This document shows positions 16,816 through 25,583 of a DNA stretch of 64,000 nt, piece after piece; the first letter of the stretch is position 1; the number at the start of each line of letters is the position of its first letter. This stretch comes from Blastococcus colisei (lineage in GTDB: Bacteria > Actinomycetota > Actinomycetes > Mycobacteriales > Geodermatophilaceae). The notes beneath the pieces were generated by a model that searched no databases, had not been told where the DNA came from, and saw only the letters and a list, made by a program, of their open reading frames with translations. The position numbers and the translations under genes were made by a program. Location: contig NZ_VFQE01000001.1 of the NCBI RefSeq assembly GCF_006717095.1, forward strand, positions 3,720,001-3,784,000, written 5' to 3'.

Positions 16816-18783
16816 TCATGCGAAGAGGGAGATCGCGTCGTGCAGCTCCGCCCGGCCTCGTCCGTTGGCCTTGGCCCGATACATGGCGGCATCGGCGTGG
16901 GCGATGAGTCGGTCGGGGTCGGCTCCGGGGTGTTCGGCGAGCGCGATACCGACGCTGACGGTGACCGTCAGCTCGAGGCTTGGTAGCGCCAGTGGGGTCC
17001 GAAAGGCGTCGATGATGCGCTCGGCGATCGCGGTGGCGTGGGCGGCGTCGACGACGTGCTCGCAGAGGATGGCGATCTCGTCTCCGCCGAAGCGGGCCAC
17101 CGTGTCCTCCGGGCGGAGGGCGTCGGTGAGTCGGGCACCGAGCGCGCAGAGCACCTGGTCGCCTGCCCCGTGACCGAAACGGTCGTTGATCTGCTTGAAC
17201 CGGTCGACGTCGAGATACATGACCGCCACCGGCCCGGGGTGACGCTCCAGACGGGTGAGGGCGTGCTCCAGGCGCTCAAAGAACAGCGTCCGGTTGGCCA
17301 GGCCGGTGAGGGGATCGTGCAATGCTTCCCGGCGCAGGCGTTCGGCCTCCTTGGCGGGGGTGACGTCGCGGAACACCGACAGCCCTCCGACCACCCCGCC
17401 CGAGTCATCGCGGATGGGCGAGTAGGCGGTGGTGAACCAGCCCTGCACACCGGTCTCCGGGACGTCGAAGTAGCGCTCGGGGGTGCTGACGTGCTGGCCA
17501 TCGAGCGCGTCCCGGAAGAACCGGTCGTCACCGGACTCCACAATGGAGGGGAACCGCTGAAAGGCCACCTGGCCGAGCACCTCGGAGGCAGGAACACCGG
17601 TGAGCTTCTCCATCGCCGGGTTCCACAACGTGTACCGGAAGTGTTGGTCGAAGGCGAGGATGCAGTCCGACGTGCTCTGCACGAGACGCGCGGAGAAGTC
17701 CCGCTCCCAGTTGAGGGCCTGCTGCGCCTCCCGCTCCGCCTCGGCGAGCCAGATGCGTTCCAGGGCCAGATCGAGCAGGCTCGCCAGTGCCTCGACGCGG
17801 TGGAGTTCCTCCTGCCCGAAGAAGGGCGTGTAGGGGCTGACCCAGAGGGACAGCCGTCCGGCGCGCAGGCCGAAGTCGATGCGGTGCGGCGACGCAGCAC
17901 CCTCGGCAGCGTCGAGGCCGCTCGCGCGAGGCGACTGCTCGGCCCCGGGGAGGTCACCGTGGGCGGCGAGCACGCCCTGTTCCTCGTCGAGCAAGGCGGC
18001 GCCGCGGCCGCCCACCACCCGGACCAGGTGGGGCAGGAGCGCCTCGGCGATGTCCTCGCGCCGGGTGGCCGACACCAGGCTCTGCACGGCCTGGTTCAGG
18101 TCGGCCTCGTCCCGGTGACGCCAGGACGCCAGCAGGAAGCGAGGGGGCATCAACCCCGCCCAGAACAGCACGGTGGCGGCCGCGGCCAGGCTCTGCACCA
18201 GCAGCCCGGGCCACTGGCTGGAGACGTCCCGGGTAGTGCCTGCGGTCAGGATGGCGAAGCTGAGCCCGATCGACGCGCACGCGAGCAGGCGCATACGGAG
18301 GCGCACCACGCTGGCCTGGCCGCGACCGGCCAACCACAGTCGCAGCGCGACCAGCAGGGACAGCGCCGTCCACAGGAGGAGAACCGCCCCGATGTACCAC
18401 GGTGACCACGCCGGTGCGGCGTCGCCCGCTTCGGGAAGCGGGGCCAGGGTCAGTGTGGCGGCGACCAGCAGGACCGTAGCCGCGGCGGCCGGCATCTCCA
18501 CTCGCCGGGACACCCCAGCGAAGGCGGCCGCGAACCGGTGCAGGCAGTACGGGAAGCAGATGAGGACGGCGACGTACAGCTTCCTGGTCCACTCGACCGC
18601 CTCACCGCCCGTGTCCGGAATCACCATCCCAACGGTGGTCACGCCGGCGAGCAGCGCGAAACTCACCGCCGCCCACTTCGCCGGCGCGTCGCGCCGCCGG
18701 CCCCACAGCACGAGCGACGTCGCTGCCAGAGCCACGAACAGGCCCCCCGTCAGCGCCCGCAGAAGGTCGGCCAGGGGATCCAT
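16816..18783 (-). CDS. Membrane GAF-PAS-GGDEF diguanylate cyclase
   Basis: 655-residue c-di-GMP synthase. About residues 1-215 form a multi-helix membrane sensor (seven or so hydrophobic spans). A GAF-like region follows (about 215-345), then a PAS domain at about 355-480 (SDCILAFDQHFRYTLWNPAM, then EVLGQVAFQRFP) with a PAC tail. The GGDEF domain reads HDPLTGLANRTLFFERLEHA, DVDRFKQINDRFGHGAGD and RFGGDEIAIL near residue 564. The signature is GGDEI rather than GGDEF, which may still be active. The inhibitory I-site RxxD is present (RPED, five residues before GGDE). The start ATG 18783 precedes the first membrane helix. It is divergent from a second c-di-GMP enzyme at 19263. Confidence 0.92.
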   Translation of the reverse strand: MDPLADLLRALTGGLFVALAATSLVLWGRRRDAPAKWAAVSFALLAGVTTVGMVIPDTGGEAVEWTRKLYVAVLICFPYCLHRFAAAFAGVSRRVEMPAAAATVLLVAATLTLAPLPEAGDAAPAWSPWYIGAVLLLWTALSLLVALRLWLAGRGQASVVRLRMRLLACASIGLSFAILTAGTTRDVSSQWPGLLVQSLAAAATVLFWAGLMPPRFLLASWRHRDEADLNQAVQSLVSATRREDIAEALLPHLVRVVGGRGAALLDEEQGVLAAHGDLPGAEQSPRASGLDAAEGAASPHRIDFGLRAGRLSLWVSPYTPFFGQEELHRVEALASLLDLALERIWLAEAEREAQQALNWERDFSARLVQSTSDCILAFDQHFRYTLWNPAMEKLTGVPASEVLGQVAFQRFPSIVESGDDRFFRDALDGQHVSTPERYFDVPETGVQGWFTTAYSPIRDDSGGVVGGLSVFRDVTPAKEAERLRREALHDPLTGLANRTLFFERLEHALTRLERHPGPVAVMYLDVDRFKQINDRFGHGAGDQVLCALGARLTDALRPEDTVARFGGDEIAILCEHVVDAAHATAIAERIIDAFRTPLALPSLELTVTVSVGIALAEHPGADPDRLIAHADAAMYRAKANGRGRAELHDAISLFA

Positions 18784-19262
18784 GAGACTCCAGGTCGTGG
18801 GCCCGCCGCTGTCGAGCGGCGGTATGGCAGTGAGATGGCACCGGCGGCAGACAGAGGCTGGCCAGCACTCACTGTGCTGGCTGGATGACAGACAGTCAAG
18901 ACCGTCGAAGCCGTTCCTGCAAGCCCTGAACCCGAGCCGCGACGGTGCCGCGACCGTTCCCGCGGCAGGACGGTCGCGGGTCGCATCAGCACAAGTTGCG
19001 GCGCCCAAGAGAGGGCAGGACGGACGTCCGTGGTGGGGTTACATCGTTGACATTCACCGTCCCGAATGCCACGGTACTTGAGCGGCCGAGACGATGCACA
19101 AGGTCGCACGCCGGGCGGGCCCGTTCATCGAAGTGGACCGGCACGCAGCATCTCGCGGCGGCGGACGGCGACCGGGCCTGTTCACATCGGCCCTCAGTGC
19201 GCCCCAGGTAGTTCCCACCCATAGGGACACCGCATCTGCATCATCAGCGGGGGGCGGACATC
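18784..19262. other. Divergent intergenic region between two c-di-GMP enzyme genes
   Basis: About 480 bases that should hold the promoters of both divergent genes. A frame open on the minus strand extends the cyclase upstream but without resemblance. No clear repeat is seen. Confidence 0.4.
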
Positions 19263-21473
19263 ATGGCGTGGCAACTGAGCGCAGTCGGCAGCGGTGTGAT
19301 CGCGGTGGCCTATTTCGCCATCGCCGTGGCCGTGTTCGGGCCGCTGACCCGCACCGGTCAGCTGCGGTCCAATCGGCTGGGGACTGCCACCGGTCTCATC
19401 TTCTTCTCCTGCGGGGTCGGCCACGCCCTGCACGCCGTGCACCTGCTGCCGCTGCCCGGGGTCGATGCGCACCACCTCTCGGTCCTGCAGGCCGGCTTAC
19501 CCTGGCACGACACGATCTGGATGCTGGTCACCGCTGCGGTCGCCGTCTACTACTGGTCGCTGCGCCGCACCTACGGGGCGCTGCTGGGCGGCGCGGCCCT
19601 GTTCGCCGACCTCAAGGAGAAGGAGGCGGCGCTCGCCGCCAACCAGCACCTGCTCGCCCAGCGCACGTCGGCGCTGGACGCACTAGCCGTCTCGGAAGGA
19701 CGCTTCCGGTCCGCGTTCGCCGACGCGCCGACCGGAATGGCCCTAGTCAGCCTGGCCCCCGATGCGCTAGGCAGGTTCCTGGAGACCAACGCCGCGCTGG
19801 GCCGTCTCGCCGGCCGTTCCGCCGCCCGGCTGGGGCGCCTCGAGGTGGGTGACCTCGCCCATCCCGAGGACCGGGCGGCGACCCGCACGGCGCTGGAGCA
19901 GCTGGCCGCCGGAGAGGTCATCCACCACCTGGTGCAGCAGCGCTACGTGCACGCCAACGGCGGTCTGGTGTGGGCCGACACCAGCATCTCGGTCGTGCGG
20001 GACATCGCCGGGCGGCCGGTGCACGGCGTGCTGCAGCTCGTCGACGTCACCGGGCGCCGCCAGGCCGAGGAACTCCTGGCCCACCACGCCCTGCACGACA
20101 GCCTGACCGGGCTGCCCAACCGGCGCCTGCTCGCAGACCGGCTGGAGCAGGCGTTGACCCGGGCCCGCCGGCATGGCACCGCGGTGGCGGTGCTGTTCGT
20201 CGACCTCGACCAGTTCAAGACGGTGAACGACTCGGCCGGCCACAGCGTGGGCGACGAGCTGCTCCGGGTCGCCGCCGAACGACTGTCCAGGCACCTGCGC
20301 GCGGTGGACAGCGCGGCCCGGTTCGGCGGCGACGAGTTCGTCGTCGTCTGCGAGGAGATCAGCGGCGACCATGAACTGCTGGTCATCGCCGACCGCCTCG
20401 TGGCCGCCATGGCCGAACCCTTCCGGGTGGGCAAGGAAGAGTTCGTGCTGGGCGCCAGCATCGGCATCGCCGTCTCCGCGCGCGGGAACGACAGCGCCGA
20501 AGCGCTGCTCCGCGACGCCGACCTGGCCATGTACGAGGCCAAGGACCGCGGCCGGGCCCGCTACGTCGTCTTCGACGGCGCGCTACGCGGGGCGCTCGAG
20601 CTGCGCCAGCAGGTGGAGGCCGACCTACGCCGCGGCATCGACCGCGGCGAACTACGCCTGCTCTACCAGCCGGTCGTCGACGTCCAGTCCGGCGAGATGA
20701 CCGGGGTCGAAGCGCTCGTCCGCTGGCAACACCCCACCCGCGGGCTGCTCGCCCCCGACGAGTTCATCCCGGTGGCCGAGGACACCGGCCTGGTCGTCCC
20801 CGTCGGCTCCTGGGTGCTGCACGAAGCCTGCCGCCAACTCCAGGACTGGCAGCGCAAATCGGACCTGGCGTTGACCGTGGCGGTCAACGTCTCCGCCCGC
20901 CAACTCAGCGACTCCCGCTTCCCCGAGGCCGTCGGCGACATCCTGCAGGCCACCGGCGCCGACCCTGCCGCGCTGTGCCTCGAACTCACCGAAACGGCCC
21001 TGCTGGACGCCACCGACGCCACCACCGCCACCCTGCAGGCCCTCCGCAGGCTCGGCGTACGCCTGGCCCTGGATGACTTCGGCACCGGGTTCTCCTCCCT
21101 AACCTTCCTCAAGCGCTTCCCCATCGACGTCGTCAAGGTGGACCGGTCCTTCGTCCGCGACATCGCCGTCGACCCCGACGACGCCGCCATCGTCGCCGCC
21201 GTCATCAACCTCGGACGCTCCCTCAACCTGGAAACCGTCGCCGAGGGCGTCGAGACCCCCGAGCAGCTCCGCTGCATCCGCCGGCTCGGCTGCCACCTTG
21301 CCCAGGGCTACCTGTTCTCCCCGCCCCGGCCACCGGAGGACATCCCGGCCCTGCTCAACGCCCTCGAGCCAGCCGGCATCCGAGATGGGATGGACACGGC
21401 GGCCCGTGCACCGTCCGCCCGGCCACGCACCGGTCAACCACCGATTCCCCGAGCACAGAATTCACGGTCGTGA
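19263..21473 (+). CDS. Membrane PAS-GGDEF-EAL bifunctional c-di-GMP protein
   Basis: 736-residue protein with several N-terminal membrane helices (about residues 1-110). A short linker (GALLGGAALFADLKEKEAAL) leads to a PAS domain (about 140-260, SEGRFRSAFADAPTGMALVS). The GGDEF domain (about 275-440) has intact ARFGGDEFVVVCEE and an I-site RAVD. The EAL domain (about 450-710) has EALVRWQHPTRG, LELTETALLDA, DDFGTGFSSL, VKVDRSFVRDI and ETVAEGVET, so phosphodiesterase residues look complete. It could both make and degrade c-di-GMP. The start ATG has a GGGGGG-type ribosome site. A decayed homologue of its linker region survives at 55880-55960. Confidence 0.93.
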   Translation: MAWQLSAVGSGVIAVAYFAIAVAVFGPLTRTGQLRSNRLGTATGLIFFSCGVGHALHAVHLLPLPGVDAHHLSVLQAGLPWHDTIWMLVTAAVAVYYWSLRRTYGALLGGAALFADLKEKEAALAANQHLLAQRTSALDALAVSEGRFRSAFADAPTGMALVSLAPDALGRFLETNAALGRLAGRSAARLGRLEVGDLAHPEDRAATRTALEQLAAGEVIHHLVQQRYVHANGGLVWADTSISVVRDIAGRPVHGVLQLVDVTGRRQAEELLAHHALHDSLTGLPNRRLLADRLEQALTRARRHGTAVAVLFVDLDQFKTVNDSAGHSVGDELLRVAAERLSRHLRAVDSAARFGGDEFVVVCEEISGDHELLVIADRLVAAMAEPFRVGKEEFVLGASIGIAVSARGNDSAEALLRDADLAMYEAKDRGRARYVVFDGALRGALELRQQVEADLRRGIDRGELRLLYQPVVDVQSGEMTGVEALVRWQHPTRGLLAPDEFIPVAEDTGLVVPVGSWVLHEACRQLQDWQRKSDLALTVAVNVSARQLSDSRFPEAVGDILQATGADPAALCLELTETALLDATDATTATLQALRRLGVRLALDDFGTGFSSLTFLKRFPIDVVKVDRSFVRDIAVDPDDAAIVAAVINLGRSLNLETVAEGVETPEQLRCIRRLGCHLAQGYLFSPPRPPEDIPALLNALEPAGIRDGMDTAARAPSARPRTGQPPIPRAQNSRS

Positions 21474-21916
21474 ATCCGACGGACGTTGTGCCAGTCCTGA
21501 GAACCGAGCGGCCCCTGAAATCCCTGGGCAGCCCGACCATCCCGTCGAGCGACCTGTGATCGACATTGCTGAGCCCGCCTGCCGGGGCCCTGCTCGCAGA
21601 CAACCCCACCCGGTGCTGTCAACTGGTCGACCTTGCCCACCGCCGAGGCGCCCGCCGTTGCGGAGCAGTTCGAGGCCGCCCCGGTCAGTCAGGAACCCCG
21701 CGCCCCAAGACGAGTGGCGAGGCGCGGGGTCCACGGCCAATGTAGGTCGACCCGACGGTCCGGCAACGGCCGCCTGCGATAGCCGGTCCCGGCCGCGCGG
21801 CTCAGCAAGGCGTCCTGACCGCTCCTCAGGTGTGAGCTGTCCTACGCCGGCCAACGTCGGACACATATTGATGTGGCCCATCGTGGGCTGAGCCGACCGT
21901 TTGAGATGATCAATCG
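21474..21916. other. Intergenic region, no gene recognised
   Basis: About 440 bases after the GGDEF-EAL gene. Frames on both strands are shadow-like and I see no convincing terminator or repeat. Confidence 0.4.
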
Positions 21917-22108
21917 ATGCGGATGTCCAAGACCGAAGGAGCTGCCGTCCTGGGCATCCTGCTCGGCGTGGCCCTGTTAGGCGGCGTCATGGGCGGCATC
22001 GAGGGGGCGATCGGTGGAGTCGTAGGGACGGTAGCCGCCGTGGGGCTCACCCTTCTGACTAGACGGGCCTGGAGCCACCACCGTCACCGCGAGCGACAGA
22101 CTCCCTGA
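21917..22108 (+). CDS. Small membrane protein, unknown function
   Basis: 63 residues: a short polar start, then one long or two short glycine-rich hydrophobic segments (AAVLGILLGVALLGGVMGG, then GAIGGVVGTVAAVGLTLL) and a basic His/Arg tail. The hydrophobic pattern is unlikely to be a shadow. There is no recognisable family and the ribosome binding site is weak. Confidence 0.5.
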   Translation: MRMSKTEGAAVLGILLGVALLGGVMGGIEGAIGGVVGTVAAVGLTLLTRRAWSHHRHRERQTP

Positions 22109-22266
22109 GCAGGAGGGGTTACCGCTGGTCTGTCGCGCGTGTGGCCTTCATCAGCGCCCCCAGCCCCGGCCACGTCGACCGCGCGGACACCGCCGCTGAT
22201 CGCAGGAGTTCCCCAGCGGGTCGGCTTCCTACGACGCTTGGCCTCCTCAGCGAGCTGCCGAGCGGC

Positions 22267-22296
22267 GACGATGGATGCAGGGACGATGGATGCAGG
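22267..22296. repeat. Perfect tandem 15-base repeat
   Basis: GACGATGGATGCAGG occurs twice without a gap. It lies inside a minus-strand open frame (start 22332), where it would encode PASIV twice. That frame (containing AARQLAEEAKRRRKPTRWG) might be a small gene but is not supported enough to call. Confidence 0.6.
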
Positions 22297-22328
22297 CTCG
22301 TCGCCACTGCTCTGTCGCGATCGATCGG

Positions 22329-23138
22329 TCACCTCAGCCGACCAGCCCCACCACTACCCAACGACATCTGCCGAGCGGGCCGCTGTTGGGGGGCCGGCTG
22401 CCGGGGCGCCGCAAGCGGCTCCGACGATTCAGTCCGGGTGAGGACACCGCAACTCGTCGAACCATGCTCGCCGGACACGATGCCAAGCCCGTTCTGCAGG
22501 CCATCGAGGATCCGCTCGGCCAACTCGACCACGGCGGCGACCGCCGCGGTACCGGGCGCGGGCGGCGGTGCACTGCGCAGGTCGAGCAGCAGTGCCCGAA
22601 TGGCCGCCAACCACACCGACGCAGTCAGGGACGCGATGATCGAGACGTCCTCCGGGTCGCGTCCACGCCGGCACCCGCTTTCTTCTTTCCATCCCTGGCT
22701 TCCCGCTTCGATCAACGCCTTGGTCAGCCGGGTAACCGCCTCGTGGTACAGCTCCCGCTCGTAGACGCGGAGAGCCGGTGCGGCCTCGAGCGTGGCGACG
22801 AAACGACGGTGCTCCTCCGTGGCCGCCGCCACGATGTCAGCCCGGACCCAGTCGACGAGGTAGCTGCGTAACGCCGTCAAAGCAGACCGCTGTCGCCCCC
22901 GGGAGCGGACCGCCTCGGCGAGACCCTCAACCCAGGGCACACGCCCGGCGAAGAAGAGCTCTTCCTTGGTGGCAAAATGATTGAAGACCGTCTGCACCGA
23001 CACACCTGCCGCGCTGGCAACCTCTGCGACGGTCACGGCGCTGAAGCCGCATGTCTCGAACAACTCCCTGGCGACCTCGAGGATCCGCGCTCGGGTCTGG
23101 GCCTTCCGCTGAGCTCGCACACCATCGAGGTCACTCAC
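22329..23138 (-). CDS. TetR/AcrR-family transcriptional regulator with long C-terminal tail
   Basis: 269-residue regulator started at GTG 23138 (reads SDLDGVRAQRKAQTRARILE after the start). The HTH is GFSAVTVAEVASAAGVSVQT, then VFNHFATKEELFF. The ligand-binding half contains GRVPWVEGLAEAVRSRGRQR, RRFVATLEAAPALRVYEREL and SIIASLTASVWLAAIRALLL. TetR proteins are usually about 200 residues; here about 35 extra low-complexity Pro/Gln/Ser residues follow the domain, so a lost natural stop is possible. This regulator belongs to a different TetR branch from the pair at 9884 and 23538. Confidence 0.85.
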   Translation of the reverse strand: MSDLDGVRAQRKAQTRARILEVARELFETCGFSAVTVAEVASAAGVSVQTVFNHFATKEELFFAGRVPWVEGLAEAVRSRGRQRSALTALRSYLVDWVRADIVAAATEEHRRFVATLEAAPALRVYERELYHEAVTRLTKALIEAGSQGWKEESGCRRGRDPEDVSIIASLTASVWLAAIRALLLDLRSAPPPAPGTAAVAAVVELAERILDGLQNGLGIVSGEHGSTSCGVLTRTESSEPLAAPRQPAPQQRPARQMSLGSGGAGRLR

Positions 23139-23537
23139 CGTGCTGAGATTAGAGCAGAACGTATGCGCACGAGGTGAGGCTGCAGGAGGTGTCCAGGGCT
23201 TCAGCCGTCGATCAGCACGAACCCCGTCGACGCCTCTCCTGCGGTGCGTCTCTCGGCTCGCGCAGGATGCGGGCATCCAGTCCCCCGGCACGGGGCACTC
23301 ACCGCGACCACCTGTCGCAGCCGAGAGATTCGTCCGGTGGGCAACGGAGCTCCATGTGCACTTCGCGCGCAATGGAACGGCGCAGCGTGTGCTCGTTGTC
23401 CGGGCGGACACCGAACCGACGATGCTGACGCAGTGGTCAGTGGCGATCTGGGATGCGATCTCCAGTGATCGTTGGCGCCCGCGCCCATGCCGAGTTGGCA
23501 GGCGGGCACCGACAGTGCGCACGGGGTATCCGGGATG
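23139..23537. other. Region between two TetR genes, possible coding fragment
   Basis: About 400 bases. A plus-strand stretch near 23330-23480 reads protein-like (RFVRWATELHVHFARNGTAQ, then MLTQWSVAIWDAISSDRW) but has no identifiable start, end or family. I list it as unresolved. Confidence 0.3.
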
Positions 23538-24167
23538 CTAGAGCCGCCGGAGCAGCGGCATCATGACGTCGTCGACCACCGCCACGGCCAGCTCCTGATC
23601 GACGTCCATGCCACTGATCATCCAGCGGAGCAAGAGGATCGCCGGGCCCGCCTCGGCAGCCAACGACGCTGCGCCACTCGCCACCAACTCGCCGCGATCG
23701 ACGGCACGCTCGCAGACCGTTCCGAAGGCTTCCGCCCAACGCGCCATGGGACCACGTCGGAAGGCTTCCTCCAGGGCCGGTTCCTGGTTCATGACACCGA
23801 TCAGCGCTCGACTGGCGCTTCCACCCGGGCCCGCCAGCACCGCGGCCAGTGCGGTCAGCAGCGCGACCATGTCATCCCGCAGGGAACCAGAGTCCGGGAT
23901 CACGAGCGTCTCATCGCTAGCCGTATCGATGAGGCTCACCAGCACGTCCGCCTTGGACGACCAGCGCCGATAGATTGTCGCCTTGCTGACGCCGGCGGTT
24001 CTGGCCACCGCATCCATGGTCAGTCCGGCGTAGCCGACCTGCGCCAACACCTCCAGGACAGCAGCCTGAATCGCCCGGTCACGAGAGGGATCCAGTCGAC
24101 GCCGCCGGGGTCGCGCACCCGCCGGGGGAACGCCCCAGGACAGCGAGCTCGGCTGACGCAGTGACAC
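23538..24167 (-). CDS. TetR/AcrR-family transcriptional regulator
   Basis: 209-residue repressor, close paralogue of the one at 9884-10516. The HTH reads GLTMDAVARTAGVSKATIYR, then RWSSKADVLVSLI. The C-terminal domain carries GVMNQEPALEEAFRRGPMAR and AAEAGPAILLLRWMISGM, and both proteins end PLLRR plus one residue. The upstream region is shared with a divergent gene (24374) that itself encodes a degenerate TetR-like protein. Two related regulators facing each other with ~200 bases between may control one another (inference). Confidence 0.88.
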   Translation of the reverse strand: MSLRQPSSLSWGVPPAGARPRRRRLDPSRDRAIQAAVLEVLAQVGYAGLTMDAVARTAGVSKATIYRRWSSKADVLVSLIDTASDETLVIPDSGSLRDDMVALLTALAAVLAGPGGSASRALIGVMNQEPALEEAFRRGPMARWAEAFGTVCERAVDRGELVASGAASLAAEAGPAILLLRWMISGMDVDQELAVAVVDDVMMPLLRRL

Positions 24168-24373
24168 TGAGTGAGCCTAACGAGGGATCGTCGCGACAGA
24201 CAAGATCGCTGAGGGGGAAACCCGCTGCTCGAAGACGGGGTACGCCGAACGTCCAGCGCCCTCCAGTAGAAGGAACCCCCGAGTTCCGCCTGTCATCCCT
24301 AGCCTCCCGTAGGGCAGCGCGACGCGCACGGCATCCCCCTCGTCGGGCTCTGTCGGCAGGGAAGGCGGGTGGC

Positions 24374-24991
24374 ATGAGCGAGGTCTTCAGTTCGCAGTCA
24401 CCGAGCTGTCGGCATGTCCTCAGTGCCGTGCTCGACACGTTGGCCCAACTGGGCTGCGCCGGCCTGACCGCCGATGAGATCAAGGCCCGAGCGGGCGCCG
24501 CCGGTCCGGCCCTCGGGGATTCGCCCGATCTGGAGGCCTTGGTGGTCAGCGCGCTCGAGCATGTACAGCTGTTTCCCGCGTTCGAGCCTTCGGGAGATCT
24601 CGACCGGGACTTGCACACGCTGCTGCAGCCGTGGCGAACCGCATCGAGCAGGGACGAACGTGTCGTAGCCGCAGTGCTCAGCGCCGCCATCTGGAACCCG
24701 CGCCTCGAGGTCGCGGTCCATGACGCGCTCGACCGGCCCCTGATGCATGCCGTCTCGGCGGTCGTTGCGCGCGCCGAGGGCCACGGGACGATTCCGGATT
24801 ACGCTATCCAAACTCTGTGCTGGGTGCTGCGCGGGCTGCTGATCGACCGACTGCGCTCCAGGCCCCGGGCGGCGGTCGACATCGACCGCCTCGTCCACTT
24901 CCTCATCGCCGGACTGCAGATGGAAGCGGCAGTCGCCGCCCGTGGACGGTCCCAGGCCCTCGATAGATCTCTGAGAGAGCCGCCGGCGTGA
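24374..24991 (+). CDS. TetR-like protein with degenerate DNA-binding helix
   Basis: 205-residue protein starting at ATG 24374. Its N-terminus aligns with the TetR HTH through VLDTLAQLGCAGLTADEIKA and RAG. Where paralogues have GVSKATIYRRWSSK it reads AAGPALGDSPD before LEALVVSALE, so the recognition helix and its aromatic/basic residues are missing. The C-terminal half looks like a TetR ligand/dimer domain (DLDRDLHTLLQPWRTASSRD, VVAAVLSAAIWNPRLEVAVH, TLCWVLRGLLIDRL). It might have lost DNA binding and act as a dimerisation partner or sensor, or it may be an early pseudogene. Confidence 0.65.
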   Translation: MSEVFSSQSPSCRHVLSAVLDTLAQLGCAGLTADEIKARAGAAGPALGDSPDLEALVVSALEHVQLFPAFEPSGDLDRDLHTLLQPWRTASSRDERVVAAVLSAAIWNPRLEVAVHDALDRPLMHAVSAVVARAEGHGTIPDYAIQTLCWVLRGLLIDRLRSRPRAAVDIDRLVHFLIAGLQMEAAVAARGRSQALDRSLREPPA

Positions 24992-25029
24992 CCGCCGTTC
25001 AGCTGGCGCTGGTCGAGGTGGAATCCCTC

Positions 25030-25135
25030 CCCGAAGCCCGACGACGAGGACCTCGCCGAGGAGATCGCGCTGTCCGGCCCGGCGCGTACCCGCACCGTCG
25101 AGGAGGCGCAGCCCTCGATCGGGGCCACCATTGTG
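25030..25135 (+). pseudogene. FliG C-terminal fragment relic
   Basis: Reads DLAEEIALSGPARTRTVEEA, then QPSIGATI, which parallels NLAEEMDLLGPVRTHTVEEA, then QAKVVATI near the C-terminus of the FliG at 34556-35620. DNA similarity is also obvious over CCGAGGA and GTCGAGGAGGCGCAG. Nothing else of fliG is present nearby. Confidence 0.65.
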
Positions 25136-25327
25136 TCATCGACGAGCGCTGCCAGCTCTTCGGAAGCGGACCCGACCCCGCACGCGATGTGGGCGGCAGG
25201 AGGAAGTTGGCTCACCAGCGTGCTGGCCCGACGGGGTCTCCGCGGCGGTCGCCAGGTCGGGCCGCGCCGGGCAGCTGCACGCCTACGCCACGGACCTGCC
25301 ACGCATGGAACACATGCCCGAGACGCT

Positions 25328-25359
25328 GAGAAGGCCGGGGGTCTCGGGCCGGCCTTCTC
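25328..25359. terminator. Hairpin upstream of the thiamin operon
   Basis: Perfect 11-base-pair inverted repeat (GAGAAGGCCGG with its complement) with a 10-base loop. It probably isolates the thiamin operon from upstream transcription. Confidence 0.6.
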
Positions 25360-25487
25360 GCTCGCCGGGGAGCCGGGGCGCCGACCGTCGCGGACCTGCG
25401 CATCTGCTCAGGCCGGTTGTGCGCTGTGGTGGCAGAGCAGGGGGCGGCGCTCGGCGAGCGCGGATATCTCGGTAGGCTGGATGCGCG

Positions 25488-25580
25488 ATGTGCGGGAGCT
25501 CGGAGGTACCGGGCTGAGAGGGCGGCTGACTGTGCCGCCGACCGCTGGAACCTGACCGGGTAATGCCGGCGTAGGGAGCG
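25488..25580 (+). promoter_or_regulatory. TPP riboswitch (THI box)
   Basis: Contains the conserved aptamer pieces in order: GAGGTACCGGGCTGAGAG (the CTGAGA pyrimidine-sensing core at 25514-25520), a variable hairpin (GGCGGC...GCCGCC), then GGAACCTGACCGGG, TAATGCCGG and CGTAGGGAG (the pyrophosphate-sensing half). It ends 4 bases before the cytX start. The terminal GGGAG is at the right distance to be the cytX Shine-Dalgarno, so TPP binding would directly occlude ribosome access (inference from overlap). Confidence 0.93.
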
Positions 25581-25583
25581 ATT

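Noticed and set aside
17038-18405. 455-codon plus-strand frame
   Set aside because: Antisense to the GAF-PAS-GGDEF gene.
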